From contig DASXKN010000024.1 in assembly GCA_036496805.1 (NCBI GenBank), forward strand, positions 62,001-126,000: a stretch of DNA of 64,000 bases, in the 5' to 3' direction. The notes under the pieces are model-generated. The model ran no database searches, was not told where the DNA came from, and worked only from the letters and a program-made list of their open reading frames with translations. A program made the translations under genes and the position numbers. Of the stretch, positions 27,100-36,673 are shown one piece after another (the stretch's first letter is position 1; each line of letters begins with the position of its first letter). The stretch is from SZAS-103 sp036496805. GTDB taxonomy: Bacteria; Pseudomonadota; Gammaproteobacteria; Xanthomonadales; Xanthomonadaceae.

Positions 27100-28341
27100 A
27101 TGCTGCAGATCCAGCCCGCCAGCCAGCCCCGCAAGACGCGTGCGCGAATCGGCCTCGCGATCGCCGGCGGCGGCCCGATTGGCGGCATGTACGAACTGGG
27201 TGCGTTGCGCGCGCTGGACGATGCGATCGACGGCCTCGACCTCGCCCGCCTTGAGGTGTACGTCGGCGTGAGTTCGGGCGCCTTCCTCGCCGCCGGTCTC
27301 GCCAACCGCATGTCCACCGAGGAGATGTGCCGGATCTTCATCACCGGCCAGGACGACCGCCTGCGCTTCCAGCCCGAATCCTTCCTGCGCCCGGCCTTCG
27401 GCGAATTCGCCAGGCGCAGCTCGCGCCTGCCGGGCCTGCTTTCGGGTTGGGCCCAGGACGTCGTCACGCGCCGGCGCAGCACGCGCCTGAGCGACGTGCT
27501 GGTGCGCTTCTCCGCGCTGATCCCGCCCGGCCTGTTCGACAATTCCGGCGTCGAGGATTTCCTCCGCGAGGTGTTCACGATCCGCGGCCGCAGCAACGAT
27601 TTCCGCGAGCTGGCCGCGCCGCTGTACGTGATCTCGGTGGACATCAATACCGGCACGACGGTGCGCTTCGGCGCCGGGGGCTGGGACGACGTGCCGATCT
27701 CGCGCGCGGTGCAGGCCAGCGGCGCGATGCCGGGGCTGTATCCGCCGGTGGAGATCCGCGGCCACCATTTCGTCGACGGCGCACTGCGGCGGACGATGCA
27801 CGCCTCGGTCGCGCTCGACCACGGCGTCGACCTGCTGCTGGGCATCAACCCGATGGTGCCCTTCGATGCCGCTGCCGCGCACGTCGCCGGAAGGCGCCGC
27901 ACCAACCTCGTCGATGGTGGCTTGCCGGTGGTGCTCTCGCAGGCCGTGCGCACCGTGCTGCAGTCGCGCGCGCAGGTCGGCCTGTCGCGCTACGCGCAGG
28001 ATTTCCCGGCGACCGACCAGGTCTTCCTCGAACCCGATGCCAGCGACCGCAGGACGTTCTTCACCAACGTCTTCAGCTTCTCCTCGCGCTTCGCCATCTG
28101 CCAGCACGCCTATCGCGCCACCCTCGACGACCTCGCCCGCCGCCGCCGCGAACTCGCGCCGCTGCTCGCCCGCCACGGCCTGAAGCTGCGTCCGCAGGTG
28201 ATCGACGATCCCGAGCGCACCCTGATCGCCGGCATCAACGCCCGCCTGCATCCCACCGACACCACCGAACGCCTGCGGCGTGCGCTCGACGACGTCGACG
28301 CCCTGCTGCGACGACGCCGGCGCGCGCTGCGCGCGGGCTGA
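27100..28341 (+). CDS. Patatin-like phospholipase
   Basis: 413-residue serine acyl hydrolase of the patatin family that cleaves acyl chains from lipids. The oxyanion loop GGGPIGG covers residues 23-29, the nucleophile elbow is GVSSG (56-60, Ser58), and the catalytic Asp226 sits in VDGA, so the Ser-Asp dyad is complete. No signal peptide, so it is probably cytoplasmic or exported by another route. The ATG at 27100 comes just before the first strand; the upstream ATG at 27001 would run through the promoter region. It may serve lipid or storage-polymer turnover, given the phasin gene 94 bp downstream. Confidence 0.92.
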   Translation: MLQIQPASQPRKTRARIGLAIAGGGPIGGMYELGALRALDDAIDGLDLARLEVYVGVSSGAFLAAGLANRMSTEEMCRIFITGQDDRLRFQPESFLRPAFGEFARRSSRLPGLLSGWAQDVVTRRRSTRLSDVLVRFSALIPPGLFDNSGVEDFLREVFTIRGRSNDFRELAAPLYVISVDINTGTTVRFGAGGWDDVPISRAVQASGAMPGLYPPVEIRGHHFVDGALRRTMHASVALDHGVDLLLGINPMVPFDAAAAHVAGRRRTNLVDGGLPVVLSQAVRTVLQSRAQVGLSRYAQDFPATDQVFLEPDASDRRTFFTNVFSFSSRFAICQHAYRATLDDLARRRRELAPLLARHGLKLRPQVIDDPERTLIAGINARLHPTDTTERLRRALDDVDALLRRRRRALRAG

Positions 28342-28435
28342 ATCTCTTCCGGTCGATGGTGTGAATGCTCTAGACACGACGCCGAAACTGCATCCCGATC
28401 CGATCCATTCCCGATTCGCACAAGAGGACACCCCG

Positions 28436-28996
28436 ATGGCCAAGCTCAAGTCGTCCGCGCGCGCCAAGGCCGCGCCGGAAACGCCGAACATGCAGGACAA
28501 GGCCGAGCAGCTGCGCCGCTCGATCAGCGGTTCCGCCCAGCACATCTGGATGGCCGGCGTCGGCGCTTTCAGCCGCGCCCAGGAAGAAGGAACGCGCCTG
28601 TTCGAGGCGCTCGTGAAGGAAGGCATGAACATCGAAAGCAGGACCCGGAAGATGGCCAGCGGCAAGGTCGATGCGGTGCGCGACGCGGTCGAGGAAAAGG
28701 TGGGCGCCGTGCGCGGCCGCGCCGCCGATACCTGGGATCGCCTCGAGAAGGTCTTCGAGGAACGCGTACAACGCGCCCTCACCCGCCTGGGCGTGCCCGG
28801 TCGCGACGAGATCGCCGCGCTGATCGATCGCGTGGACCAGCTCAACCGCGAACTGCGCAAGCTCTCCGGCGCGCCAGCCGCCGAGACCGAAGCGAAGAAG
28901 CCCGCCGCGAAGAAAGCCGCGAAGAAGCCTGTCGCCAGGAAGTCTGCGAAGAAACCAGCCGCGAAGAAGAAAGCCGATTCCTCCAGCGCGGCCTGA
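28436..28996 (+). CDS. Phasin-family protein (PhaF/PhaI-like)
   Basis: 186-residue protein that coats polyhydroxyalkanoate granules. The amphipathic helical domain (about 20-130) contains AQHIWMAGVGAFSRAQEEGTRLFE, the phasin signature. A leucine-zipper-like stretch follows (about 125-150). The Lys/Ala-rich tail (150-180, repeats of AAKK) resembles the DNA-binding tail of PhaF, which helps share granules between daughter cells. A Shine-Dalgarno-like GAGG precedes the start. A strong terminator follows at 29043. Confidence 0.92.
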   Translation: MAKLKSSARAKAAPETPNMQDKAEQLRRSISGSAQHIWMAGVGAFSRAQEEGTRLFEALVKEGMNIESRTRKMASGKVDAVRDAVEEKVGAVRGRAADTWDRLEKVFEERVQRALTRLGVPGRDEIAALIDRVDQLNRELRKLSGAPAAETEAKKPAAKKAAKKPVARKSAKKPAAKKKADSSSAA

Positions 28997-29042
28997 TCGC
29001 AAAGCCATTCGTCCCGGCCCTGGTCCGGGATGCAGAACAAGG

Positions 29043-29070
29043 AAACGGCGCCGAAAGGCGCCGTTTTTCT
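29043..29070 (+). terminator. Rho-independent terminator after the phasin gene
   Basis: A 10-bp stem AAACGGCGCC / GGCGCCGTTT with a GAAA loop and a T-rich tail, 46 bp after the phasin stop. Confidence 0.92.
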
Positions 29071-29261
29071 TTCACGTCGCCGCAACATCGCTGTCGCTGC
29101 ATTGCAGCCTGCACGACACGCGGCGGTCATCGCATCGATCCAGCATGGCGAAGTCCGAGCCGGTCGCCGGCTGCGAGTGTTCGCGCAGTTGGAAACGTGC
29201 AAGTCGCGAGGCGTTTCCGCGCGCGCCTGGTCGGAATCCTCAACCCACCAGGAACTCCGCC

Positions 29262-30539
29262 ATGAAGAAGATCGCCCTGAAAGCCCTCGCCGCCGGCCTG
29301 CTGGCCAGCATCGCGGCCGGCAATGCCTCCGCCGTCGAAGGTCCGGTGCCGACCGGCATCCCGCACCTCAACCACGTGTACCTGATCATGATGGAGAACC
29401 ACATCTACGGCCAGGTCCTGCACAACAAGAACGCTCCCTTCACCACCAGCTACGCGAAGTCCGCCGGCCTGGCGACGAAGTACTATGCGATCGCCCATCC
29501 GAGCCTGACCAACTACCTCGAGGTCACCGGCGGCTCGAACTTCGGCGTGCTCTCCGACATCTCGCCGGACTGGCACAACGCCAACTGCACGCCCAACCTG
29601 GCATCCGGCCACGTGGCCACGGACAATCCCGCCACCTCGAGCAACATCTGCCCGATCTCCGGCAACGGCACCGAAGCGGCGACGCCGGCCATCGATACCA
29701 TCAACGAGACCCAGGGCGCGCCCGGGATGATGAACATCGACGGCGTCGCGTCGATCCCGGCCGCCACCAACATCAGCGGCAAGACCATCGCCGACCAGCT
29801 CGCCGAGCACGGCAAGCTGTGGAGGTCCTACCAGGAAAGCCTGCCGGCGCGTGGCGCCAACCTCGTCAACACCAGCGATGGCGTCTACGACAACACCACC
29901 GATTTCAGCAAGATCACGCCGGCGCTGAACCCGGCGCTCAGCTCGGGCGACATGGTTGCGCTGTACGCGGTCAAGCACAATCCGTTCGTCTACTTCCGGA
30001 GCGTGCAGGAAGGCTCGGTTCCGAACTCCAACCTGTCCAACTCGGTTGGTTTCGATGGCGCGTACGGCCTCTATGCCGACCTGAAGTCGGCCTTCACCGG
30101 AATCTCGGCTCCCACTCTTTCCTTCATCGTGCCCAACCAGTGCAACGACCAGCACGGCCGCGGCAACGCCGGCGCGTTCTGCAACTTCGACCCGGACGAC
30201 AATGGCACGCAGGCAGGCCTCAACCCCGCCCTGATCCAGCTCGGCGACGTCGCCCTGAAGAAGGTGGTGACTTCGATCAAGTCCTCGCCGGCGTGGAAGA
30301 CAGGCAAGAATGCCATCGTCGTCGTGTGGGACGAGAACGACTACAGCCTCGCGCCGAACAAGAACCAGGTGGTGCTGATCGTCGACACCAACTACGGCAC
30401 CGGCGGCAAGACGAGCGCAAAGTTCTACACGCACTATTCGCTGCTCAAGACGCTGGAAGCCGGCTTCGGCCTGCCCTGCCTCAACCACGCCTGCGATGCC
30501 AATGTCAGCGTGATGAGCGACCTGTTCGCAGCCCAGTGA
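29262..30539 (+). CDS. Exported phosphoesterase (acid phosphatase/phospholipase C-like)
   Basis: 425 residues. A signal peptide (MKKIALKALAAGLLASIAAGNASA) is preceded by AGGAA, which fixes the start at 29262. The mature part has the phosphoesterase-family features HLNHVYLIMMENHIYGQVL near the N-terminus, YYAIAHPSLTNYLEVTGGSNFG in the middle (with the catalytic Ser/Thr region) and AIVVVWDENDY near the C-terminus. It belongs to the same superfamily as the product at 13675 but is shorter and only distantly similar. Likely periplasmic or secreted, acting on phosphate esters. Confidence 0.88.
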   Translation: MKKIALKALAAGLLASIAAGNASAVEGPVPTGIPHLNHVYLIMMENHIYGQVLHNKNAPFTTSYAKSAGLATKYYAIAHPSLTNYLEVTGGSNFGVLSDISPDWHNANCTPNLASGHVATDNPATSSNICPISGNGTEAATPAIDTINETQGAPGMMNIDGVASIPAATNISGKTIADQLAEHGKLWRSYQESLPARGANLVNTSDGVYDNTTDFSKITPALNPALSSGDMVALYAVKHNPFVYFRSVQEGSVPNSNLSNSVGFDGAYGLYADLKSAFTGISAPTLSFIVPNQCNDQHGRGNAGAFCNFDPDDNGTQAGLNPALIQLGDVALKKVVTSIKSSPAWKTGKNAIVVVWDENDYSLAPNKNQVVLIVDTNYGTGGKTSAKFYTHYSLLKTLEAGFGLPCLNHACDANVSVMSDLFAAQ

Positions 30540-30593
30540 CGTCGACAGTCGGTTGACGAACCCCGAACCCGATCGCCTCGGGTACACCCCGAA

Positions 30594-30624
30594 GGAACGC
30601 GGCGCCGCGATGGCGCCGCGTTCC
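30594..30624 (+). terminator. Strong hairpin after the phosphoesterase gene
   Basis: A perfect 13-bp stem (GGAACGCGGCGCC / GGCGCCGCGTTCC) with a GCGAT loop. No T run follows, so it may act as an mRNA 3' stabiliser rather than a classic terminator. Confidence 0.6.
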
Positions 30625-30671
30625 GTTGACACCCGCCGCTGGATCGGCCGCCCACAGTTACCTTCCACCGA

Positions 30672-31253
30672 ATGATCCGACTACGCGATCCCATGCCTGG
30701 CATGCACGACCCGACCCTGTTCCTGTCGGCGCTTGCGCTGCTGGTCATGCTCACCGTCAGTCCCTCCGGACATGCCGAACAGGGAAGCGCTGCCCCCGAC
30801 ACGTCGTTGCTGCCGTTCCCGGTCGACCCATCGACGATGGCGCACATGCGCGGCTACGTCGGACAGTCCTGCGACCTGCTGACCGCACCGCAATCCGATG
30901 CCTGGACGGGGTTCTCGCCGATCAAGGGCTTCTCGGCGGTCGTCGCGCAGGGCGGCACCGTGCGTCCCATGATGCGTGACCAGAGCCGTTTCGCCTTCCT
31001 CACCACCGCCAGCGAAGGCGGTTGTCGCATCAGCGACGTCGTCGTGCTGCCCGATCCGGGGACCGCGAACGTGTTCGAGCAATGCGAGGCTTCGGGATCG
31101 GGAAGCCCCGACAGCATCGCCATGCGGCAGATCGGCGAAAGAAAGCTTGTCGCGTATTGGACCGTCGACACCCTGAAGCACGTGCTCGTGCGCCGTCGGC
31201 CGCCCGAGTCACGCGAAAAGTTGCATTGCCGGGAACCCGATCCCGTCGGCTGA
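30672..31253 (+). CDS. Exported hypothetical protein
   Basis: 193 residues (182 if translation begins at the later Met at residue 8 or 11). The hydrophobic segment LFLSALALLVMLTVSPSGHA looks like a signal peptide. The mature part has four cysteines (SCDLL, GGCRIS, EQCEAS, LHCRE), probably in two disulfides. No domain recognised. A terminator-like hairpin follows at 31342. Coding potential is fair, with the usual third-position GC. Confidence 0.6.
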   Translation: MIRLRDPMPGMHDPTLFLSALALLVMLTVSPSGHAEQGSAAPDTSLLPFPVDPSTMAHMRGYVGQSCDLLTAPQSDAWTGFSPIKGFSAVVAQGGTVRPMMRDQSRFAFLTTASEGGCRISDVVVLPDPGTANVFEQCEASGSGSPDSIAMRQIGERKLVAYWTVDTLKHVLVRRRPPESREKLHCREPDPVG

Positions 31254-31341
31254 CCCGGTCGCGAACGGCGCCAGCGTGCGCGGACGCCAATCTTGCCGAT
31301 GCACGTCGCACGACAGCAATCCGTTTTGATCTGCGGACGAG

Positions 31342-31364
31342 AACGGCGCTTGGGCGCCGTTTTC
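31342..31364 (+). terminator. Rho-independent terminator
   Basis: An 8-bp stem AACGGCGC / GCGCCGTT with a TTGG loop, followed by TTC. It lies about 90 bp after the 30672 gene. The rest of the 295-bp gap to 31549 shows no other clear signal. Confidence 0.65.
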
Positions 31365-31548
31365 ATTGGCTCGCCAGCAACAGGCGATGGGCGAAGCCCG
31401 ACACCGGGTCGCGGGAAAGCCCGGAGGGGTTGGCGGAAACCGACAACCGCCGCGCGCACAGGCGGCGTGTACCTCACGGCCCCGCGAATGGCAGAATACG
31501 TGGTATCGATGACATTTCTGCAATCCGCTCCCGGGCCAGGATGTCGCC

Positions 31549-32589
31549 ATGAAACGCCAGCCACGAACGATCGCAACGCCTCCCGGCAAGGAATCGACGA
31601 CGCCGCACCGGGTGGTCATGTTCGCGTACCCGGATGCGCAGATCCTCGACGTGACCGGGCCGCTGGAAGTGTTCGGTCGCGCGGCGCGCTGGTTGCGCGA
31701 CAAGGGCATCGCGCGCGGCCTCGCCTACACCGTGGAAGTCGTCGCGACCGAGCCCGGGCCGTTCGCGACATCCAGCGGCGTGCGCCTCGTGGCCGAGCGC
31801 GCCTGGCGCGACGTGAAGCAGGCCGACACGCTGTTCGTCACCGGTGGCATCGGCTACCGCAAGGTCATCGAGGACGAGGCCGCGCTCGCCTGGATCCGCA
31901 CGATGGCGGGCAAGGTCCAGCGCCTCGGATCGATCTGCACTGGCGCGCTCGTGCTCGCGCGGACCGGCCTGCTCGAAGGCAAGTCGGCGACCACGCACTG
32001 GGCGTACTGCAACGAGCTGGCGAAGGCCGCCGCACGCACCCGGGTCGATCCGGATGCGATCTTCGTCCGCAACGGCAAGCTCTACACATCCGCAGGCGTG
32101 ACCGCCGGCATGGACATGGCCCTGGCGATGGTGGAGGAAGACTGGGGACAGGCGGCGGCGCTCGGCGTCGCGCGCGAGCTCGTGCTGTTCCTCAAGCGCC
32201 CGGGCGGGCAATCGCAGTTCAGCAACCAGCTCGCCGCGCAGTTCAGCGACGACGATCCGATCCGCGAGCTGCAACTGTGGATGCTCGAACGCCTCGACAA
32301 GGACCTGTCGATACCGCGACTGGCGGCGCGCGTTGCGATGAGCGAACGCAATTTCGCGCGCCGGTTCACCGAAAGCGTCGGCATGGCGCCCGGTCAGTAC
32401 GTGACCCGGATCCGCGTGGATGCCGCGCGCCGCAAGCTCGAGGAAAGCGCGGTTCCGATCTCGCAGATCGTGAGGCGTTGCGGATTCGGCACGCTCGAAA
32501 GCCTTCGGCGCGCGTTCGCCGCGCACGTGGGAGTCGCACCCAGCAGCTACCGCGAGCGCTTCCGCCGCGAGGGCAGCGGCGGCGGATGA
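31549..32589 (+). CDS. GlxA-family AraC-type transcriptional regulator
   Basis: 346 residues. The N-terminal DJ-1/PfpI-like domain (about 20-190) has FAYPDAQILDVTGPLEVF and the conserved cysteine C130 in GSICTGA. The C-terminal AraC double helix-turn-helix covers about 240-338 (IPRLAARVAMSERNFARRFTESVG and ISQIVRRCGFGTLESLRRAF). Such regulators sense small metabolites through the PfpI-like domain and activate nearby genes. The hydrolase gene begins 30 bp after the stop and is probably in the same operon. Confidence 0.93.
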   Translation: MKRQPRTIATPPGKESTTPHRVVMFAYPDAQILDVTGPLEVFGRAARWLRDKGIARGLAYTVEVVATEPGPFATSSGVRLVAERAWRDVKQADTLFVTGGIGYRKVIEDEAALAWIRTMAGKVQRLGSICTGALVLARTGLLEGKSATTHWAYCNELAKAAARTRVDPDAIFVRNGKLYTSAGVTAGMDMALAMVEEDWGQAAALGVARELVLFLKRPGGQSQFSNQLAAQFSDDDPIRELQLWMLERLDKDLSIPRLAARVAMSERNFARRFTESVGMAPGQYVTRIRVDAARRKLEESAVPISQIVRRCGFGTLESLRRAFAAHVGVAPSSYRERFRREGSGGG

Positions 32590-32619
32590 TTGGCCGTGGC
32601 AAGAGCAGGAGATACGGCA

Positions 32620-33915
32620 ATGTGGAAAACGATGTTGTGCCTGGCGATGCTGGCAGCGATGCCGGCGCAATCGGCCGACACGCCGCAAACGATCGCCGGA
32701 AACTGGCAAGGCTCGATGGAACGCGGCTCCGCGCGGCTGCCGGTGAGTTTCGATTTCCCCGCGGACGCGCACGGCCACGGCTTCTTCTCGGCGCCCGACC
32801 TGGGCGCGATCGACGTCCCGCTGGCGAACATACGCAGCGGCAACGCGGTTCACTGGGAACTCGTCGGGGACAGCACCACGATCGTCTTCGACGGAACCGA
32901 GGTCGACGGCACGATCTCCGGAACCACTCGCGAGAATGCACAGGCAGGCAGCTTCAGGCTGCACCGCGCGTCGACCTCGACGACCCAACCGTATACCGAG
33001 GAAAAGGTGACCTTCAGTGACGGCGACACGCTGCTGGCGGGCAGCGTGTTCGCCCCGCGCACGCAAGGCAGGCACCCGGCCGTGATCTTCGTGCACGGCT
33101 CCGGCGCCGAAGGACGCTGGGCCTGCGCCTACCTCGCCGATTACGTCGCCCGGCACGGCATGGTGGCGCTGGTCTACGACAAGGCCGGGGTCGGCGAGTC
33201 CAGCGGCGACTGGCGCAGCTCGTCGCTGGAGGACCTCGCGGCCGATGCGCGCGCCGGCATTGGCTTGCTGGCGCACCGGGCGGACGTCGATCCCGCACGG
33301 CTGGGCGTATACGGCCACAGCCAGGGCGGAGAAATCGCGCCGCTGATCGCGGCGAACGACGAACAGGTGAAATGGGTCATTGCGGCCGACGGCCCGGTGG
33401 GGCCGCAGTTCCGGCAGGACCTGTTCCGCGTGGATACCCTGCTGGCTGCGCGCTATCGGGGCGCAGCCTTGCGCGAGGCCGAGCGGGTCTATGCGGAGTT
33501 CGTCGACACCGCGCGCAACGGCACGTCGCACGCACCCTTGCGCGCCGACATCGCACGCGCCGGAAAGGCGCCATGGCTGGACGATCTCGCCATTCCCGAC
33601 GACGGCGACTGGATCTGGAACTGGTATCGCAAGGCCGGCAACTTCGACAACACGGCGGCGTGGGCCGGCGTGCACGTGCCCGTGCTGCTGCTGTTCGGCG
33701 GCGACGATGCGCTGGTGCCGGCGCGGGAGTCGATCGCGCAGACCACCGCCCTTCTGGCGGCGCACGGCAACACGCGGGTGTTGGCGCGCGTCTATCGGGG
33801 AGCCGACCACACGCTGCGGATTCCGCCGTCGACGCCCGACGGCTGGCCCCGCCTCGCGCCCGGGTTTCCAAATGTGATCGTCGAGTTCGCGAATGGGCGC
33901 ATGGCGCTGCGATAG
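32620..33915 (+). CDS. Exported alpha/beta-hydrolase
   Basis: 431 residues. A signal peptide (LCLAMLAAMPAQSA) and a Shine-Dalgarno AGGAGA fix the start at 32620. An N-terminal beta domain (about 20-130) precedes the hydrolase fold: oxyanion motif HGSGAEG, nucleophile elbow GHSQGG (Ser234), acid in LFGGDDALVP, and histidine in RGADHTL, so the triad is complete. This resembles the periplasmic S9/dienelactone-hydrolase-like esterases. Context with the GlxA-type regulator suggests inducible breakdown of an exogenous compound; the substrate is unknown. Confidence 0.88.
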   Translation: MWKTMLCLAMLAAMPAQSADTPQTIAGNWQGSMERGSARLPVSFDFPADAHGHGFFSAPDLGAIDVPLANIRSGNAVHWELVGDSTTIVFDGTEVDGTISGTTRENAQAGSFRLHRASTSTTQPYTEEKVTFSDGDTLLAGSVFAPRTQGRHPAVIFVHGSGAEGRWACAYLADYVARHGMVALVYDKAGVGESSGDWRSSSLEDLAADARAGIGLLAHRADVDPARLGVYGHSQGGEIAPLIAANDEQVKWVIAADGPVGPQFRQDLFRVDTLLAARYRGAALREAERVYAEFVDTARNGTSHAPLRADIARAGKAPWLDDLAIPDDGDWIWNWYRKAGNFDNTAAWAGVHVPVLLLFGGDDALVPARESIAQTTALLAAHGNTRVLARVYRGADHTLRIPPSTPDGWPRLAPGFPNVIVEFANGRMALR

Positions 33916-34182
33916 CGCCAGATGGTAGCAATGCGGCTGGGGATGGCGTTCAAGGCGATGGTTTCGTCGCGAGATAAGCGCGAGCAGCCTTCCATGGCGC
34001 GTCCGCCAGTCGCCATCCATGGCTCCTCGAAAGCCGCAGCGCGAACTGCCATTCAAGGCTCAGGCGTCGTTGCGAGCTCTGCGCAAACTGCCTTCCATGG
34101 CGCGCCTGCCGATCGCCATCCATGGCTCACCGAAAAACGCCGGCGAGATGCCATTCATGGCATCTCGCGAGCACGGCGTTTT
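33916..34182. repeat. Intergenic mosaic of CCATGG-containing repeats
   Basis: The intergenic stretch holds two close direct copies of about 46 bp (33986-34031 and 34089-34134), both built on CCTTCCATGGCGCG and GCCATCCATGGCTC. Shorter derivatives lie around 34048 and 34149. One of these (GAGATGCCAT / ATGGCATCTC) is a perfect inverted repeat. This looks like a dispersed short-repeat family rather than coding sequence, although both strands give short open frames. Confidence 0.75.
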
Positions 34183-36174
34183 TCACCAGTGCACGCCACG
34201 CATCAGCGAGGCGAACGCGATCTGCTCGTTGCTCGGCTGCGCCGCCGGGTCACGCATGCCCTTGATGCCCTTGGCCGCGGCCGAATCCGGGAACAGCTCG
34301 AACGCGGTATTCATCACGACCTCGTACATCTTCGGCGCCAGCGCATTGATCGTCGCGGCGAAGATGCCCAGGCGCGTTGCGATGCGGCTCGGGCGCTCGA
34401 TGATCGCCTTGACGATCAGGTCGGCGGCTTCTTCCGGCGAGAGCGTGGGCACCGACTCGTACATCTTCGTCGGCGCGATCATCGCGGTCCTCACCAGCGG
34501 CATGTTGATCGTGGTGAAGGCGATGTTCTTGCCGGAGAACTCGGCCTGCGCGCAGCGGCTGAAGGCATCCAGCGCGGCCTTGCTGGCGACGTAGGCCGAG
34601 AAACGCGGCGAGTTCGCCAGCACGCCGATCGAGCTGATGTTGATGACGTGGCCGCGGCGACGCTCGGTCATCTTCGGCAGCAGGCCCATGATCAGTCGCA
34701 GGCAGCCGAAGTAGTTGAGCTGCATCGTGCGCTCGAAATCGTGGAAGCGGTCGTAGGACAGTTCGATCGAGCGGCGGATCGAACGGCCGGCGTTGTTGAT
34801 GAGGACGTCGACGTGGCCATGGTCGTCGAGGATCTGCTTCACCAGGCGATCGCAATCGGCCATGTCGGCGAGGTCGGCCTTGTAGGCGAAGCATTTGCCG
34901 CCGGCGGCGACGATCTCGTCGCGGGTGGCGTGCAGTTCTTCCTCGCCGCGCGCGACGATGACGGTCTTCGCGCCAGCGCCGGCGACCTTCAGCGCGGCCG
35001 CCTTGCCGATGCCGGCCGAGCCGCCGGTGATCACCACCACCTTGTTGTTGACCTTGCCCTTGAGCGAGTGGTCGACGAACAGGTCGGGATCGAGGTGGCG
35101 CTCCCAGTAGTCCCACAGCCTCCACGCGTAGGACTCCAGCGACGGCACGACGATCTTGCTGCCCTTGAGCGCGCGCTCGGCCTCGCGGTTGTCGAAGCGG
35201 GTCGGATAGGTGATGAACTTGAGCGACTCCTTCGGGATCTTCAGGTCGCGCAGCACCATCGCGATGAAGCGCTTGACCGGCGGCAGGTTGCCGAGCGCGG
35301 CGCGGATCGGGAACGGGACGAAGGAGAACATCCGCGCATCGATGCGCATCGTCATCTCCGGCGCATGGCCGGCGCGGCAGAACGCGTTGAGCACTTCGCC
35401 CACGCGCTGCGGTTCGGGATCGACGAGGTGGAAGCAGTGGCCGTCCAGGCCCTTCTTGTGGGCGATGTGGTCCATCGCGTCGGCGACGAAATCCACCGGC
35501 ACGATGTTGATGCGCCCGCCCTCGATGCCGAGCGTGGGCATCCACTGCGGCAGCATCTCGCGCATCTTCTTGATCAGCGGGAACATGTAGTACGGGCCGT
35601 CGATCTTGTCGATCTCGCCGGTCTTCGAATCGCCCACCACCATGCCCGGGCGGTAGATGCGCCACGGGATCCTGCAGTCGTTGCGGACCAGGCCTTCGGC
35701 GTCGTGCTTGGTGCGCAGGTAGGGATCGTCCAGGCCTTCGGCCTCGTCGAACATGTCCTCGCGGAACACGCCGGTGTACAGGCCGGCGGCGGCGATCGAA
35801 CTGGTGTGGTGGAAGCAGCCGGCCTTGAGCGCGGTCGCCAGCTCGATCGCGTGGCGGGTACCGTCGATGTTGGCCACGCGCTGGCTCTCGGCGTCGGCGC
35901 CGATGTCGTAGATCGCGGCGAGGTGGAAGAAGTGGGTGATCTTGCCCGCCATCGCGCGGACCTTGGCCGCCGGCACGCCCAGCTTCGGCGCGGCGAGGTC
36001 GCCGGCGACCGGCAACACGCGCTTGCGGTCCCAGCCCATCTTCTCGGCGATGCCCTCGAACTTCTTCTCCGAGCCCTTGCGCACGAGCACGTGGATCGTG
36101 CCGGAGCGCTTGAGCAGGTTGGCGATCAGGTAGCGGCCGATGAAGCCGGTGGCGCCGGTGACGAAGTAGTTCAT
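34183..36174 (-). CDS. Two-domain fatty acyl-CoA reductase (alcohol-forming, Marinobacter FAR type)
   Basis: 663 residues. The N-terminal reductase (1-370) has NADPH motif GATGFIG (7-13) and YxxxK at Y152-K156. The C-terminal short-chain dehydrogenase (375-663) has GGSAGIG (384-390), NNAG, the S514/S515 region and Y528-K532. Order, length and blocks such as FEGIAEK, EDMFDEAEGLDDPYLRTKH, GRINIVPVDFVADAMDHIAH and RTMQLNYFG match the Marinobacter enzyme that reduces acyl-CoA through the aldehyde to a fatty alcohol, the first step to wax esters. It is divergent from an acyl-CoA-binding protein gene 152 bp away. The start at 36174 opens directly with MNYFVTGATG. Confidence 0.93.
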   Translation of the reverse strand: MNYFVTGATGFIGRYLIANLLKRSGTIHVLVRKGSEKKFEGIAEKMGWDRKRVLPVAGDLAAPKLGVPAAKVRAMAGKITHFFHLAAIYDIGADAESQRVANIDGTRHAIELATALKAGCFHHTSSIAAAGLYTGVFREDMFDEAEGLDDPYLRTKHDAEGLVRNDCRIPWRIYRPGMVVGDSKTGEIDKIDGPYYMFPLIKKMREMLPQWMPTLGIEGGRINIVPVDFVADAMDHIAHKKGLDGHCFHLVDPEPQRVGEVLNAFCRAGHAPEMTMRIDARMFSFVPFPIRAALGNLPPVKRFIAMVLRDLKIPKESLKFITYPTRFDNREAERALKGSKIVVPSLESYAWRLWDYWERHLDPDLFVDHSLKGKVNNKVVVITGGSAGIGKAAALKVAGAGAKTVIVARGEEELHATRDEIVAAGGKCFAYKADLADMADCDRLVKQILDDHGHVDVLINNAGRSIRRSIELSYDRFHDFERTMQLNYFGCLRLIMGLLPKMTERRRGHVINISSIGVLANSPRFSAYVASKAALDAFSRCAQAEFSGKNIAFTTINMPLVRTAMIAPTKMYESVPTLSPEEAADLIVKAIIERPSRIATRLGIFAATINALAPKMYEVVMNTAFELFPDSAAAKGIKGMRDPAAQPSNEQIAFASLMRGVHW

Positions 36175-36326
36175 CGCTCTCGCTCCTCGAAGATGCGGCC
36201 TGCGGCCACGTTGCCAGAGGTCCTCGGCCATGACAATCGCGCGATGCGCCTGGCTGGCGTTGACCGTTCCGAAGGGGCATGCTATCACCGCATCCTCGCA
36301 GCGAAACGCAGTTCCGGAGCACCGCC

Positions 36327-36584
36327 ATGGCCGATCTCAAGACCCAGTTCGAGGACGCCGCCAAGGCGGTGATGAGCCTCAAGCAGCGCCCGGACAACGA
36401 TGTCCTGCTCAAGCTCTATGCGCTCTACAAGCAGGGTTCCGAGGGCGACGTCAACGGGCCCAAGCCTGGCTTCTTCGACTTCGTCGGCAGCGCCAAGTAC
36501 GAAGCCTGGGACAAGCTCAAGGGCACCAAGGCCGAGGACGCGATGAAGAAATACGTCGCCCTGGTCAAGTCGCTGAGCACCTGA
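36327..36584 (+). CDS. Acyl-CoA-binding protein
   Basis: 85 residues, the length of eukaryotic ACBP. It binds long-chain acyl-CoA in the cytoplasm. The signature block LKLYALYKQGSEGDVNGPKPGFFDFVGSAKYEAWDKLKG carries the tyrosines and lysines that hold the CoA. The start is at 36327, although the frame is open from 36279. Divergent from the fatty acyl-CoA reductase and 89 bp before a TetR regulator, so it may deliver substrate to the reductase. Confidence 0.96.
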   Translation: MADLKTQFEDAAKAVMSLKQRPDNDVLLKLYALYKQGSEGDVNGPKPGFFDFVGSAKYEAWDKLKGTKAEDAMKKYVALVKSLST

Positions 36585-36673
36585 CCCCGGCCTGATCCGG
36601 ACCGCTGCGCGCCCGGCCGCGGGCGGCGGCCATCGCCCCCCGCCGCTATCGAACCCGCTCCGCCGGAAACCGC

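Noticed and set aside
31474..34056. An 860-codon minus-strand frame
   Set aside because: Antisense to the GlxA-like regulator and the hydrolase, both with complete motifs.
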